Assembly (NCBI GenBank): GCA_025655455.1
Contig: JAHXIV010000031.1
Location: forward strand, 1-64,000
DNA length: 64,000 nt
Reading direction: 5' to 3'
Origin: a gamma proteobacterium symbiont of Taylorina sp.
Lineage (GTDB): Bacteria; Pseudomonadota; Gammaproteobacteria; GRL18
Part shown: positions 42,940 to 50,417 of the stretch, one piece after another
How the letters are laid out: every line of letters begins with the position of its first letter
Position numbering within the stretch: the first letter of the stretch is position 1
The notes under the pieces: generated by a model
Told to the model about the DNA's origin: nothing
Seen by the model: only the letters and a program-made list of their open reading frames with translations
The model's database searches: none
Position numbers and translations under genes: made by a program

Positions 42940-43290
42940 ATGATGATCACCTTATATGGTATTCCTAATTGTAATACGGTCAGTAAGGCTCGAAAGTGGC
43001 TGACAGAAAACGGTATTGATTATCAATTTCACAACTTTAAGAAAGACGGTCTGGATCATGAAACACTGGAGACATGGCTGGATGATCTGGACTGGGAAGT
43101 TTTATTAAATAAACGCGGTACCACATGGCGAAAATTATCTGAAACAGCAAAGGCTGACCTTGACCGGGATAAGGCACGTCAGATTATGCTGGATAATACC
43201 TCAATTATTAAACGTCCCGTCATTGATATTGATGGTCAGTTTTCTATTGGTTTTAAAGAAGAGCAATACCTGGACATTTTTAATTTATGA
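42940..43290 (+). CDS. ArsC/Spx family (YffB-like) thioredoxin-fold protein
   Basis: This 116-residue protein has a thioredoxin-like fold with Gly-Ile-Pro-Asn-Cys-Asn-Thr-Val (single active Cys, about residue 11), Ala-Arg-Lys-Trp-Leu, and [10 protein letters not shown]. Ile-Ile-Lys-Arg-Pro-Val (with the conserved cis-Pro) completes the set. It is of the YffB type that neighbours dapE in many proteobacteria; arsenate reduction is not implied, and a glutathione-dependent thiol role is the usual suggestion. ATGATG offers two starts, and the first abuts the dapL stop. It overlaps galE by four bases. Confidence 0.9.
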   Translation: MMITLYGIPNCNTVSKARKWLTENGIDYQFHNFKKDGLDHETLETWLDDLDWEVLLNKRGTTWRKLSETAKADLDRDKARQIMLDNTSIIKRPVIDIDGQFSIGFKEEQYLDIFNL

Positions 43291-44297
43291 AAATATTAGT
43301 CACTGGCGGAGCAGGCTATATTGGTAGTCATACCTGTGTTGAATTACTCAATAATAATTATGAAGTGGTGGTAGTCGATAATCTGTGTAATTCCAGTCAG
43401 GAATCTCTTAATCGGGTTAAAACCATTACCGGAAAGTCAGTTACTTTTTACCAACAGGATATATTAGAAGAAGAGAGTCTGGCACAGATCTTTTCTGAAC
43501 ATGCAATTGATGCAGTGATTCACTTTGCCGGGTTAAAGGCAGTCGGTGAATCAGTAGAAATGCCCATTGAATATTATCAGAATAACCTGACGGGTACCTT
43601 AGTATTATTTAAAGTCATGCGTGACTTTAATGTAAAAAACTTTGTCTTTAGCTCTTCTGCAACGGTATATGGTGATCCTCATAGCGTACCGATTAAAGAA
43701 GATTTTCCCCTGTCAGCAACTAACCCCTATGGTCGATCAAAACTAATCATTGAAGAGATCAGCCATGATCTTTTTCGGGCGGATGCTTCCTGGAATATCG
43801 CTTTACTGCGTTATTTTAATCCTGTTGGAGCACATCAATCCGGCTTAATTGGTGAAGATCCTAATGGTGTTCCTAATAATTTAATTCCCTATATTGCTCA
43901 GGTTGCAGTCGGCAAGCGGGAACAGTTATCTGTATTTGGCGGTGACTACGATACTCCTGACGGTACTGGTGTCAGAGATTATATCCATGTCGTGGATTTG
44001 GCACTTGGACATATAAAAGCCCTGGAAAAACTCACCAGCAAGCCTGGAGTTGTCACTTATAATCTTGGAACCGGTCAGGGTTATAGTGTTTTAGAGATGG
44101 TTAAAGCTATTGAGAATGCATCTGGAAAAGAAATACCCTATCAAATTGTTGAGCGCCGTGCAGGAGACATTGCCGCCTATTATGCTGATCCCGGCTTTGC
44201 TGAACAGGAAATTGGCTGGAAAGCAGAACGGGGGCTGACAGAAATGGCTGAAGATACCTGGTATTGGCAAAGTAAAAATCCTCACGGTTATAAATAG
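43287..44297 (+). CDS. galE: UDP-glucose 4-epimerase
   Basis: This 336-residue extended short-chain dehydrogenase has the NAD-binding Gly-Gly-Ala-Gly-Tyr-Ile-Gly-Ser-His at the N-terminus, Ser-Ser-Ser-Ala-Thr-Val-Tyr-Gly with the catalytic Ser (about 121), and Tyr-Gly-Arg-Ser-Lys (about 147-151). [13 protein letters not shown] and a Tyr-Tyr-Ala-Asp-Pro C-terminal motif are typical of GalE. It interconverts UDP-glucose and UDP-galactose for surface polysaccharide. Its ATG overlaps the preceding stop by four bases, so it is the last gene of the lysine cluster. Confidence 0.94.
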   Translation: MKILVTGGAGYIGSHTCVELLNNNYEVVVVDNLCNSSQESLNRVKTITGKSVTFYQQDILEEESLAQIFSEHAIDAVIHFAGLKAVGESVEMPIEYYQNNLTGTLVLFKVMRDFNVKNFVFSSSATVYGDPHSVPIKEDFPLSATNPYGRSKLIIEEISHDLFRADASWNIALLRYFNPVGAHQSGLIGEDPNGVPNNLIPYIAQVAVGKREQLSVFGGDYDTPDGTGVRDYIHVVDLALGHIKALEKLTSKPGVVTYNLGTGQGYSVLEMVKAIENASGKEIPYQIVERRAGDIAAYYADPGFAEQEIGWKAERGLTEMAEDTWYWQSKNPHGYK

Positions 44298-44381
44298 TCG
44301 TTATATTTATATTTGGAAAGTGCTCAATAATCTACTATAATCCTATGGAATTCAATCCTTATTCAATATGAGAAGACACCT

Positions 44382-45098
44382 TTGAGTATAAGCAAACTGT
44401 TTCAACAAGAATTACGTCAGCATTATTTATTTCGCCGCCTCCCTGACAAGTCATTTGTTAGTATTCTTGCTCAATCAAATTTAACTTCACTAAAAAGAAA
44501 TGAAATGCTATTTGAAAAGGGAGATGTAGCCGGCCGTTTTTTTCTGGTTCGCCATGGACAAGTAATGCTGTATCAAACTTCTATGGAAGGCAATGAAAAG
44601 GTAGTTGATATTATCGGACCCGGGCAAACTTTTGCCGAAGCAGTCATGTTTATGGAAGGCAACCGTTATCCGGTCAATGCTAAAGCAACCTGCAGCACTG
44701 AATTATTTTACTTCGACAATAAATTATTTATGGAGCAGTTACGACACTCTAATGAACTATGTTTTGCCTTAATGGCTGATATGAGCACTCGATTGAAAGG
44801 TTTGTTGACGGAGATTAGTGAGCTCACTATCTATAATGCAAAACATCGACTTATCAGTTATTTATTAGGTCAAATCAATGATAAACGGGATCATCCAACC
44901 ATTAGACTTACTGCAACCAAATCAATGATCGCATCCAGGCTTTCAATTACACCAGAAACTTTTTCAAGGATTATCTCTAAATTAAAAAAAGATGGCCTAA
45001 TTACAATTGATGATGAAAATATTACTCTGATTCAACCCGAAGCACTTAAAGAAATCATTGGTGAAACCTTTAAGCACACTAAAAACACCTGTAGATAA
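44382..45098 (+). CDS. Crp/Fnr family transcriptional regulator
   Basis: The start is TTG at 44382, with GAGAAG upstream. The 238-residue protein has a cyclic-nucleotide-binding-type beta roll (about 30-140; Arg-Phe-Phe-Leu-Val-Arg-His-Gly-Gln-Val then Phe-Ala-Glu-Ala-Val-Met). A dimerisation helix and a Crp winged helix follow (Ile-Ala-Ser-Arg-Leu-Ser-Ile-Thr-Pro-Glu-Thr-Phe-Ser-Arg, about 185-200). There are no N-terminal Cys residues for an Fnr-type iron-sulfur cluster, and the cAMP-binding residues are not conserved. It could be a Dnr-like sensor or a ligand-free regulator. Its targets are unknown. Confidence 0.88.
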   Translation: MSISKLFQQELRQHYLFRRLPDKSFVSILAQSNLTSLKRNEMLFEKGDVAGRFFLVRHGQVMLYQTSMEGNEKVVDIIGPGQTFAEAVMFMEGNRYPVNAKATCSTELFYFDNKLFMEQLRHSNELCFALMADMSTRLKGLLTEISELTIYNAKHRLISYLLGQINDKRDHPTIRLTATKSMIASRLSITPETFSRIISKLKKDGLITIDDENITLIQPEALKEIIGETFKHTKNTCR

Positions 45099-45167
45099 TC
45101 CTTATTTTTATTTTTGGATTAATTTTTGCATACATTTTAAGTATTATTCACTTAAGATGACAAAAAT

Positions 45168-45932
45168 ATGACTATTCACTTTAATACCTTTCTTCTACCC
45201 ACAGTGCATAAGTTTCGTTTGAGCAGAAAAACAGCTCAACTCAGCTTTATCAGTATTGCATCTGTCGGCTTATTGTATTCCAGCGTTCTGCTTGCTGATA
45301 TTAATAATAAGCATGCCCATCAGGATATTCAAAAAACCGCCATCGACCATGTTCGCTCACAATTATCTGAAGATGTTACTATTAAAGAAATTTCAGCAGC
45401 TAATATTGATTCCAGAATTCATTTTAGACAATGTTCTAAAACGCTTGAGGCCAAAGCGACTAATAACAGGCCAATAACAAGGCATCAAACCATTGGCGTT
45501 TATTGCAACGATGACAAACCATGGAATATCTATATTTCTGTTAAGGCCAGGTTACTACGCAAAATGCTGGTCAGTAATAGTACTATTACCCGTGGTGAAT
45601 TAATTACAGAAAATAATGTACATCTGATTGAACAGGAACTTAAAAACGAAAAATATCTAAGTAAACTATCAAATATCATAGGCTATGCAGCCCGTAGAAC
45701 CATTAGACCCCATCAGATTATTAACAGTTCTATGCTGCAAAAAGCGCTTCTCGTACATAAAAAAGAAAGTGTGTTAATTTATGCCCAAAGTAAAAATATA
45801 CGTGTCAGTATGCAGGGCATTGCACTTAAAAATGGCCGTAAAAATGAAATGATCAAAGTACGCAATAAGAGTTCAAATAAAATTATCGAAGCTTTGGTCA
45901 TTGACAGAGGGATAGTGGCAGTTAACTTTTAA
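45168..45932 (+). CDS. flgA: flagellar P-ring assembly chaperone FlgA
   Basis: This 254-residue protein has a long N-terminus with a hydrophobic export signal (about 24-42, ending Leu-Leu-Ala-Asp). An AFP/SAF-type domain follows (about 130-190; Thr-Arg-Gly-Glu-Leu-Ile-Thr, Tyr-Ala-Ala-Arg-Arg-Thr-Ile-Arg). The C-terminal beta domain has Val-Ser-Met-Gln-Gly-Ile-Ala-Leu. FlgA assists P-ring (FlgI) assembly in the periplasm. The position directly before flgM and flgN fits. A 27-base palindromic repeat begins four bases before its last base and overlaps its stop codon. Confidence 0.9.
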   Translation: MTIHFNTFLLPTVHKFRLSRKTAQLSFISIASVGLLYSSVLLADINNKHAHQDIQKTAIDHVRSQLSEDVTIKEISAANIDSRIHFRQCSKTLEAKATNNRPITRHQTIGVYCNDDKPWNIYISVKARLLRKMLVSNSTITRGELITENNVHLIEQELKNEKYLSKLSNIIGYAARRTIRPHQIINSSMLQKALLVHKKESVLIYAQSKNIRVSMQGIALKNGRKNEMIKVRNKSSNKIIEALVIDRGIVAVNF

Positions 45933-45954
45933 CCTTGTATATTAAATATAAAGG
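45928..45954. repeat. 27-bp interspersed palindromic repeat, copy 1
   Basis: This 27-base sequence is identical to 53177-53203. It is an imperfect palindrome: CCTT and AAGG at the ends and TATATT/AAATATA inside. This copy overlaps the flgA stop codon. No transposase lies near either copy. Confidence 0.85.
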
Positions 45955-45988
45955 GTTCTAATTCATTCAAATTAATATTAAAAAAGAT

Positions 45989-46015
45989 TAAACTTTCTCG
46001 GTAATTGGCCGATAA
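45989..46015 (+). promoter_or_regulatory. sigma-28 (FliA) flagellar promoter of flgMN
   Basis: TAAACTTT at 45989-45996 and GCCGATAA at 46008-46015 are separated by exactly 11 bases. The consensus is TAAAGTTT-N11-GCCGATAA, so only one base differs. It ends 26 bases before the flgM ATG, as expected for a late flagellar promoter controlling the anti-sigma factor. Confidence 0.9.
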
Positions 46016-46041
46016 TAGAGCTGAACGGGAGAATAAAAGAA

Positions 46042-46365
46042 ATGCCAATTAATATTAGCCAGATTACCAGTAATACGACACAAACCAAAAGTGCTGGTGA
46101 ACAAAAAAATGTAATTAATCTTGATAAGAATACTAAAGGCGGTACTCAAACATCAGGAAAGGCAACACTCAGTCCTGACTCAATCAATTTAACGGAGTCA
46201 GCAACAAGAATTAAAGCTTTGGAAGAGCAGGTTGCCCGTCTTCCTATTGTCGATACCAATAAAATTGAACAAATAAAAAATTCAATTGATGAGGGTAGCT
46301 ATGAAGTTAACCCTGAGCGTATTGCCGAAAAAATGATTCAGCTTGAAAAAGAGCTGCAGCGTTAA
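46042..46365 (+). CDS. flgM: anti-sigma-28 factor FlgM
   Basis: This 107-residue protein starts Met-Pro-Ile-Asn-Ile, as FlgM usually does. It has a disordered N-terminal half rich in Asn, Thr and Lys, then Asp-Ser-Ile-Asn-Leu-Thr-Glu and Val-Asp-Thr-Asn-Lys-Ile-Glu-Gln-Ile-Lys. The terminal helix Ile-Ala-Glu-Lys-Met-Ile-Gln-Leu-Glu binds FliA. It holds FliA inactive until it is exported through the completed hook. Its own FliA promoter is visible upstream, giving the usual feedback loop. CGGGAG provides a strong ribosome-binding site. Confidence 0.92.
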   Translation: MPINISQITSNTTQTKSAGEQKNVINLDKNTKGGTQTSGKATLSPDSINLTESATRIKALEEQVARLPIVDTNKIEQIKNSIDEGSYEVNPERIAEKMIQLEKELQR

Positions 46366-46428
46366 AATCAGCTGCAGCTTAAATAAAAGGCATATTTCTT
46401 TTTCTATAGCAGCAGACAGGACAAAAAA

Positions 46429-46956
46429 ATGACCCCGTTTCTTTCAACCACACAAGCCAATACAATAGAAAAAAATAATTTTTCATCTGACGCATTACTC
46501 CATTCTATTTTGCAGCAGGAATATAATTGCCTTAATCAGATTTTACAGATATTGTGCGAAGAAAACATTGCCATTGTCAATCGAGAAACCAATGTAATGG
46601 GTAGTTTACTGGACAAAAAAACACATTTGCTCAGCAAGCTGGATCAGTTGGATAAACAACGTCAACACTTTTTTGAACAAGCTTCAGAGCAACCTTATAA
46701 CACTCAGGGTTTTTCTCTTTTTATTCAACAACAAACATCAGAAGAACTGATTACTCTCTGGCAGGAGATAAAGATACAGTTATCACAATGCAGAAAACAA
46801 AATGAAATTAGTGGTCGGGTCATTAATATCCGCAAAGAAAACACTGAACAAATATTACAACTATTATTAGGCCGCCCTGCCAATAATTTACAAACCTATA
46901 GCCACCTTGGTCAGACTGCCCAGCAAAAAAGAAGTGCTTTATACACCTCCGTGTAA
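46429..46956 (+). CDS. flgN: flagellar export chaperone FlgN
   Basis: This 175-residue, mostly helical protein has FlgN-type features. A long N-terminal amphipathic helix is followed by Asn-Arg-Glu-Thr-Asn-Val-Met-Gly-Ser-Leu-Leu-Asp-Lys-Lys-Thr, where FlgN families have a conserved (L/I)xxLxxxK. A C-terminal substrate-binding helix contains Asn-Ile-Arg-Lys-Glu-Asn and ends with a Ser/Thr/Gln-rich tail. FlgN escorts hook-filament junction proteins FlgK and FlgL. It follows flgM by 63 bases under the same sigma-28 promoter. A weak CTGCAG hairpin spans the flgM-flgN gap. Confidence 0.85.
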   Translation: MTPFLSTTQANTIEKNNFSSDALLHSILQQEYNCLNQILQILCEENIAIVNRETNVMGSLLDKKTHLLSKLDQLDKQRQHFFEQASEQPYNTQGFSLFIQQQTSEELITLWQEIKIQLSQCRKQNEISGRVINIRKENTEQILQLLLGRPANNLQTYSHLGQTAQQKRSALYTSV

Positions 46957-46980
46957 CACACAGACTTTTTTTGAGAAGCC

Positions 46981-47041
46981 TTTAACCTTGAAAACGCAGT
47001 AGCCATCTACTACAATGCCCACTGCGTTTTCTAGGTTTAAA
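46981..47041. repeat. long inverted repeat (about 20-bp stem) after flgN
   Basis: The arm at 46981-47000 is complementary to 47021-47041 except for one mismatch and one single-base bulge; the loop is 20 bases. There is no T tract on either side. The outer end, TTTAACCTTG, is shared with the 27-bp repeat copies at 45928 and 53177. It may terminate flgMN transcripts or be a REP-like element. Confidence 0.75.
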
Positions 47042-47083
47042 GAATAAATTAAGCTGAAGTTATATTACACAAGAGGAAATTCA

Positions 47084-47839
47084 GTGTCATTTCCATTTAA
47101 CCTATTTTCTTTTCTTAGCTCACCCAAAACAGAAAAAAAAACAGCAGAAAAAATTATTCAGTCAGAAGAAAGTATTTCAGCTCTATTGAAGAATTTACAA
47201 AACCATCTGGTTATTATTACAGCTAATTTCCCGGGGGAAACCAAAAATTTCAGCACATCAATCATCAAAATGGACTATCAAAATAAAAAATTTTATCTTG
47301 ATGAATTATTACCTTATGAGGGTAATTCCCATCTTAACAAGTTAAAACAAGTTCAGCTAAGAACCCACATTGACAGCTGCATATTATCAATGAAATGTCG
47401 ATTAATAAAACAAGATGAAGAGAAAGGTTTACTCTATTCTGTTATGCATTTTCCTGATACCATAATATCAGTTCAGAACAGAGAGTTTCATCGTGTTAAT
47501 ATCCCCCTTAACAAACATCTGAAGGTTGTTCTAAAAACAGTAGACGGCGAATTTATAACCGGCAGCTTAAATGATCTGTCCTATAATGGAATGTCACTGC
47601 GTTTTAAAACACCGCCAGCTTTAAATATTGAAAAACATGACATCATCCCTTTCACAACTATCTATCTTAATGATGTGGTTATCAGCTGCAAGATGGAAAT
47701 AAAACGTATATTCTCTATCTCAGACAACACCATTATAGCTGGCCTCCTTGAAGAGGTCACAACATCACAACAACAAACTATACAAAAGTTTATTGCCCAT
47801 CTGGATAGATTAAAAAGAAGAAACAGAGAGCTTAACTGA
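47084..47839 (+). CDS. PilZ domain protein, flagellar brake (YcgR-like)
   Basis: The start is GTG at 47084, with AAGAGGA upstream. The 251-residue protein has an N-terminal YcgR-type domain (about 35-135) and a C-terminal PilZ domain (about 136-250). The c-di-GMP motifs are present: Arg-Glu-Phe-His-Arg-Val (RxxxR, about 138-142) and Leu-Asn-Asp-Leu-Ser-Tyr-Asn-Gly-Met (D/NxSxxG, about 165-171). Such proteins bind the flagellar motor when c-di-GMP is high and slow swimming. The location next to flgN supports this. It is separated from flgN by the 61-base inverted repeat. Confidence 0.9.
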   Translation: MSFPFNLFSFLSSPKTEKKTAEKIIQSEESISALLKNLQNHLVIITANFPGETKNFSTSIIKMDYQNKKFYLDELLPYEGNSHLNKLKQVQLRTHIDSCILSMKCRLIKQDEEKGLLYSVMHFPDTIISVQNREFHRVNIPLNKHLKVVLKTVDGEFITGSLNDLSYNGMSLRFKTPPALNIEKHDIIPFTTIYLNDVVISCKMEIKRIFSISDNTIIAGLLEEVTTSQQQTIQKFIAHLDRLKRRNRELN

Positions 47840-47857
47840 ATTATTCAGAATTAGCTG

Positions 47858-48817
47858 TTATTCTGCAATACAAATCTGCTTTCCAACAATGGCTTTAACA
47901 GTTTTAAATACCAGCAGAGTGATAAACAAGGTCAGAATACTCAACAGCATCATTGCAATGACTGAATAGACATCATTTTGAGTCTTTTGATACATCAACA
48001 TAGTGGCCAGACTCACCGCAGCCAAAGGGAAGGAATATGCCCACCAGGAAAGAAAGAACTTAAGTTTAGAAAATTTTCTAAACTGAGTAAAAACAAGCAG
48101 GGTAAAAAATAATGATGCAAAATAGAGTACTCTGGCAAAATTATCCAAATCACCATTTAACTGGACGTAAGACAGAAAACCTACCGCTGGCGGCGCAATA
48201 AGAATAAAGAAAGTGGGCACCAGCTTTTCAGGTAATGCCGGATGAAAAATAACCCTATAATAAATAATCGTCAGTAAAACCGGCCAGAAAATAATACCGA
48301 TACTGAAAAAGAACCATGAAACATCACTATAGCCCAATGGAACACCTGCAATTGGTACCAGAATGTTACCCACAATAGGGATAAACCAGGCTGGATTCAT
48401 ATGATTGATATTAAAATAATCATGATTAATCCAGGCATTCATCACATAAAGTGTAAAAATAAGATGCAAGCTGCTTCCAATTAGCCATAAGGTTTTAGCT
48501 AAATCTACATTATTATGCAGCATACAAATCGACAGTAACAACAAACTGATAGAAACAGTAGGGAAGAAGCTGATTTTAATTGGATGATGCAATTCCTGGA
48601 TTACTGCTTCTTTTTCTTTTAATAGTTTTAGTGAATAAATAACCAGTATCACTAAAAATAGTATAAGTGTTAGCACTGAAAAAATTGGAGATAGTTGGGG
48701 TTTAAGGTGATATATTAATTCCGCCTTAGAAATAGCGATACTGAAACCAGCCATCCCCATCACAGATGAAAAAAAAGACACCGGAAAATTTGCCAATCTT
48801 GATTGAGCCTGTTCCAT
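47858..48817 (-). CDS. SLAC1/TehA family anion channel or transporter
   Basis: This 319-residue membrane protein has about ten hydrophobic segments. The N-terminal motif Ala-Asn-Phe-Pro-Val-Ser-Phe-Phe-Ser-Ser-Val-Met-Gly-Met-Ala-Gly, the Asn-Pro-Ala-Trp-Phe-Ile-Pro-Ile-Val-Gly segment and the later Trp-Trp-Ala-Tyr-Ser-Phe-Pro-Leu-Ala-Ala are characteristic of SLAC1-type voltage-dependent anion channels and TehA. A role in tellurite or anion efflux is possible; the substrate cannot be read from the sequence. It converges with the PilZ gene, with 18 bases between the two stops. Confidence 0.88.
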   Translation of the reverse strand: MEQAQSRLANFPVSFFSSVMGMAGFSIAISKAELIYHLKPQLSPIFSVLTLILFLVILVIYSLKLLKEKEAVIQELHHPIKISFFPTVSISLLLLSICMLHNNVDLAKTLWLIGSSLHLIFTLYVMNAWINHDYFNINHMNPAWFIPIVGNILVPIAGVPLGYSDVSWFFFSIGIIFWPVLLTIIYYRVIFHPALPEKLVPTFFILIAPPAVGFLSYVQLNGDLDNFARVLYFASLFFTLLVFTQFRKFSKLKFFLSWWAYSFPLAAVSLATMLMYQKTQNDVYSVIAMMLLSILTLFITLLVFKTVKAIVGKQICIAE

Positions 48818-48964
48818 ACGACACTCCTGAATATTTTATACCTGATAACAATCAACTTCTGAGAAGAATAAACCGAATCAAAATATTTGTAAGTGACTTT
48901 ATCACCTGTTGATGTAATTTGTATTTGTTACTATTGATTTTATGATAAACTACGCACTGATTAT

Positions 48965-49041
48965 GCCTTCGTAGCTCAGCTGGATAGAGCAGCCCCCTCC
49001 TAAGGGGCAGGCCGGACGTTCGAATCGTCTCGAGGGCACCA
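48965..49041 (+). tRNA. tRNA-Arg (anticodon CCT)
   Basis: The full cloverleaf folds. The acceptor GCCTTCG pairs with CGAGGGC, with one weak T-G pair. The D arm is GCTC/GAGC, and the anticodon stem GCCCC/GGGGC encloses CTCCTAA, giving anticodon CCT for AGG. The T arm is GGACG/CGTCT with TTCGAAT. CCA is encoded at 49039-49041. A 42-codon gene with its own terminator follows. Confidence 0.97.
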
Positions 49042-49158
49042 CTACTTTTCATTTGAAACCAACATCTTAATTTTAAAATCCACTTTTCCACCCCATCATT
49101 CCACAATTTAATATTTTCCAATAATAATAATATTATGACAAAATAAGATAATGGAAAA

Positions 49159-49287
49159 ATGTATGAATTGATTCAAGATGAGGAAAGAGAAATTATTGTT
49201 TTGGCATTAGTTGAAGGTACCAATCTAACTCCCAAAGGAGCAATAACTTATTTCTATAATATTCGAAGAAAGTTGAAGAAAGGATAA
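49159..49287 (+). CDS. 42-residue hypothetical protein
   Basis: This short frame starts at the ATG at 49159. Its product begins Met-Tyr-Glu-Leu-Ile-Gln-Asp-Glu-Glu-Arg-Glu-Ile and has Val-Leu-Ala-Leu-Val-Glu-Gly. It ends in a basic helix (Asn-Ile-Arg-Arg-Lys-Leu-Lys-Lys-Gly). The ordered helix-then-basic composition and a strong terminator 20 bases after the stop suggest a real gene. It is too short to assign; it could be a fragment of a DNA-binding protein or a small regulator. It may be cotranscribed with tRNA-Arg. Confidence 0.45.
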   Translation: MYELIQDEEREIIVLALVEGTNLTPKGAITYFYNIRRKLKKG

Positions 49288-49307
49288 TTTATTTTCAGAA
49301 TCTCAAA

Positions 49308-49340
49308 GGATGGTTACTTTAACCATCCTCTTCCTTTTCA
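49308..49340 (+). terminator. intrinsic terminator downstream of the 42-codon gene
   Basis: GGATGGTTA at 49308-49316 pairs with TAACCATCC at 49320-49328 around CTT, followed by the pyrimidine-rich TCTTCCTTTTC. It is a good Rho-independent terminator for tRNA-Arg and the small gene. Confidence 0.75.
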
Positions 49341-49348
49341 AGTATTTT

Positions 49349-49465
49349 AATCTTTCACTGTAATTGTACAACTATCACTGGAAACACTCTCACCAATAAT
49401 ATTACCGTCAGCATCTAAAGCAAATAGACGAATTTCAGCAACAATACCTTTCTGATCTATTAAGT
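49349..49465 (-). pseudogene. C-terminal fragment of an unknown protein
   Basis: On the minus strand a 36-residue frame follows an in-frame TAG and includes Val-Ala-Glu-Ile-Arg-Leu-Phe-Ala-Leu-Asp-Ala-Asp-Gly-Asn. It then has Ser-Ser-Asp-Ser-Cys-Thr-Ile-Thr-Val-Lys-Asp before its stop near 49350. It looks like the end of a beta-rich protein (an Asp-Ala-Asp-Gly-Asn loop), with no start codon. It is likely a gene scrap in this scarred region. The identity of the parent gene is unknown. Confidence 0.4.
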
Positions 49466-49561
49466 GCTAAAGTCTGTATCATTTAGATTGTGTGAATGCA
49501 CGGATTTATTGAACAGTTACTTTAATTATTGCTAAGCGATTGATTTTTAAATAAAAGTAAG

Positions 49562-49622
49562 TGGTGCCCAGGGCCGGAATCGAACCGGCACGATCTTGCG
49601 ATCGAGGGATTTTAAGTCCCTT
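49562..49622 (-). pseudogene. 3' fragment of tRNA-Leu (UAA): probable attachment-site scar
   Basis: Reading the minus strand, the anticodon arm AGGGA-CTTAAAA-TCCCT (anticodon TAA), a class II variable arm CGATC-GCAA-GATCG, the T arm GCCGG-TTCGATT-CCGGC, the acceptor 3' strand CCTGGGC, A and CCA are all perfect. The 5' acceptor strand (should be GCCCAGG) and the D arm are absent; unrelated sequence precedes the anticodon arm. Integrative elements that recombine in tRNA genes leave exactly such 3' duplicates, so this marks one end of an insertion. The intact gene must be elsewhere. Confidence 0.88.
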
Positions 49623-49866
49623 GGAAATGGCTTAACTACTACCTTTCTATACAAGTCAATTGGTAACGGTGCTACCAATTGATGTTTTCAATAAAATTTA
49701 ACTACCGTTTTTCACGTGAGTCTGAAGAAATTTGATATTATCAATTTTAACCACTTGGATCAAATATTTAATCACTTACAAGACATCATAAACAAAGTTG
49801 GGTTATACTTGTAACTAATGAAAGAATAGTTAAAAAATCACATAATTGTCATTGATAGGTATCATT
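49623..49866. other. spacer between the tRNA-Leu fragment and the antitoxin gene
   Basis: No gene is evident. An inverted repeat near 49656-49684 pairs CAATTGGTA with TACCAATTG around ACGGTGC. The antitoxin gene's promoter region probably lies here, and the hairpin could be its operator. Otherwise it is AT-rich. Confidence 0.45.
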
Positions 49867-50121
49867 ATGAACAATACTATCGAAATACAGTGTCCATCTG
49901 AAGTTCTTATTAGTCTGCATGAAGATGCAGAAACATTTGCTGAACTGATGAAATTACAAACGGCTATTTATCTTTTTAAAGAACATAAAATTTCTTCTGG
50001 CACAGCAGCTAACTGGCTGAATATGGAACGTGCTAAATTTTTAAACACAGCAATGGAGGCTGGCGCTGTTCTCCTTGATAATAATGAAGATGACTATAGA
50101 AGAGAAACATCAATGCTATGA
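49867..50121 (+). CDS. UPF0175 family antitoxin
   Basis: From the ATG at 49867 (a TTG seven codons upstream is also open) the 84-residue protein is a UPF0175 member. It has Glu-Ile-Gln-Cys-Pro-Ser-Glu-Val, a long helix with Leu-Gln-Thr-Ala-Ile-Tyr-Leu-Phe-Lys-Glu, Lys-Ile-Ser-Ser-Gly-Thr-Ala-Ala-Asn-Trp-Leu and Met-Glu-Arg-Ala-Lys-Phe, and an acidic tail Asp-Asp-Tyr. These small helical proteins pair with DUF3368 PIN toxins. A stub of such a toxin starts four bases before its stop. It is an orphan antitoxin. Confidence 0.85.
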   Translation: MNNTIEIQCPSEVLISLHEDAETFAELMKLQTAIYLFKEHKISSGTAANWLNMERAKFLNTAMEAGAVLLDNNEDDYRRETSML

Positions 50122-50180
50122 TAGTTTTTTCTAACACTACTCCTTTAATTGAAGTGGTCAAGTTTTTTTGTACAACATAG
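50118..50180 (+). pseudogene. truncated DUF3368/PIN-type toxin start
   Basis: The ATG at 50118 overlaps the antitoxin stop. Its product starts Met-Ile-Val-Phe-Ser-Asn-Thr-Thr-Pro-Leu-Ile-Glu, the hallmark N-terminus of DUF3368 PIN-domain RNases (usual Ser-Asn-Thr-Thr-Pro-Leu-Ile). After about 15 residues it diverges and stops at TAG (50178-50180). The remainder of the nuclease, with its acidic active site, is not found in the 237 bases before the YgiQ gene. The toxin is therefore inactive. Confidence 0.75.
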
Positions 50181-50417
50181 TTAAGTGTAGTCTTATCCAC
50201 ATATCCATGGTTCAGCCCGATAGAGAGATCTCAAATCTATAGTGTATTATTCAATAAGCTAAAGTACTTCCATAATGATTTAGTAACAAAAAGCTATCAA
50301 ATTTTGCCCATAGTTTATCCAAAAAAGTCTATTTTTTCTCCCTTAATTTTTCCCTGAACTGCATGTTGACTAATTCTGCTACCTTCTTTGATATTTCTCT
50401 AAATCAACGCTCGATAT

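Noticed and set aside
42940-43290. Arsenate reductase function for the ArsC-like protein
   Set aside because: No arsenic genes lie near, and the sequence is of the YffB/Spx-like group found beside lysine genes.
49562-49680. tRNA-Leu interrupted by an intron
   Set aside because: The anticodon loop is continuous and no 5' half of a tRNA-Leu is found in the flanking sequence, so truncation is the simpler reading.
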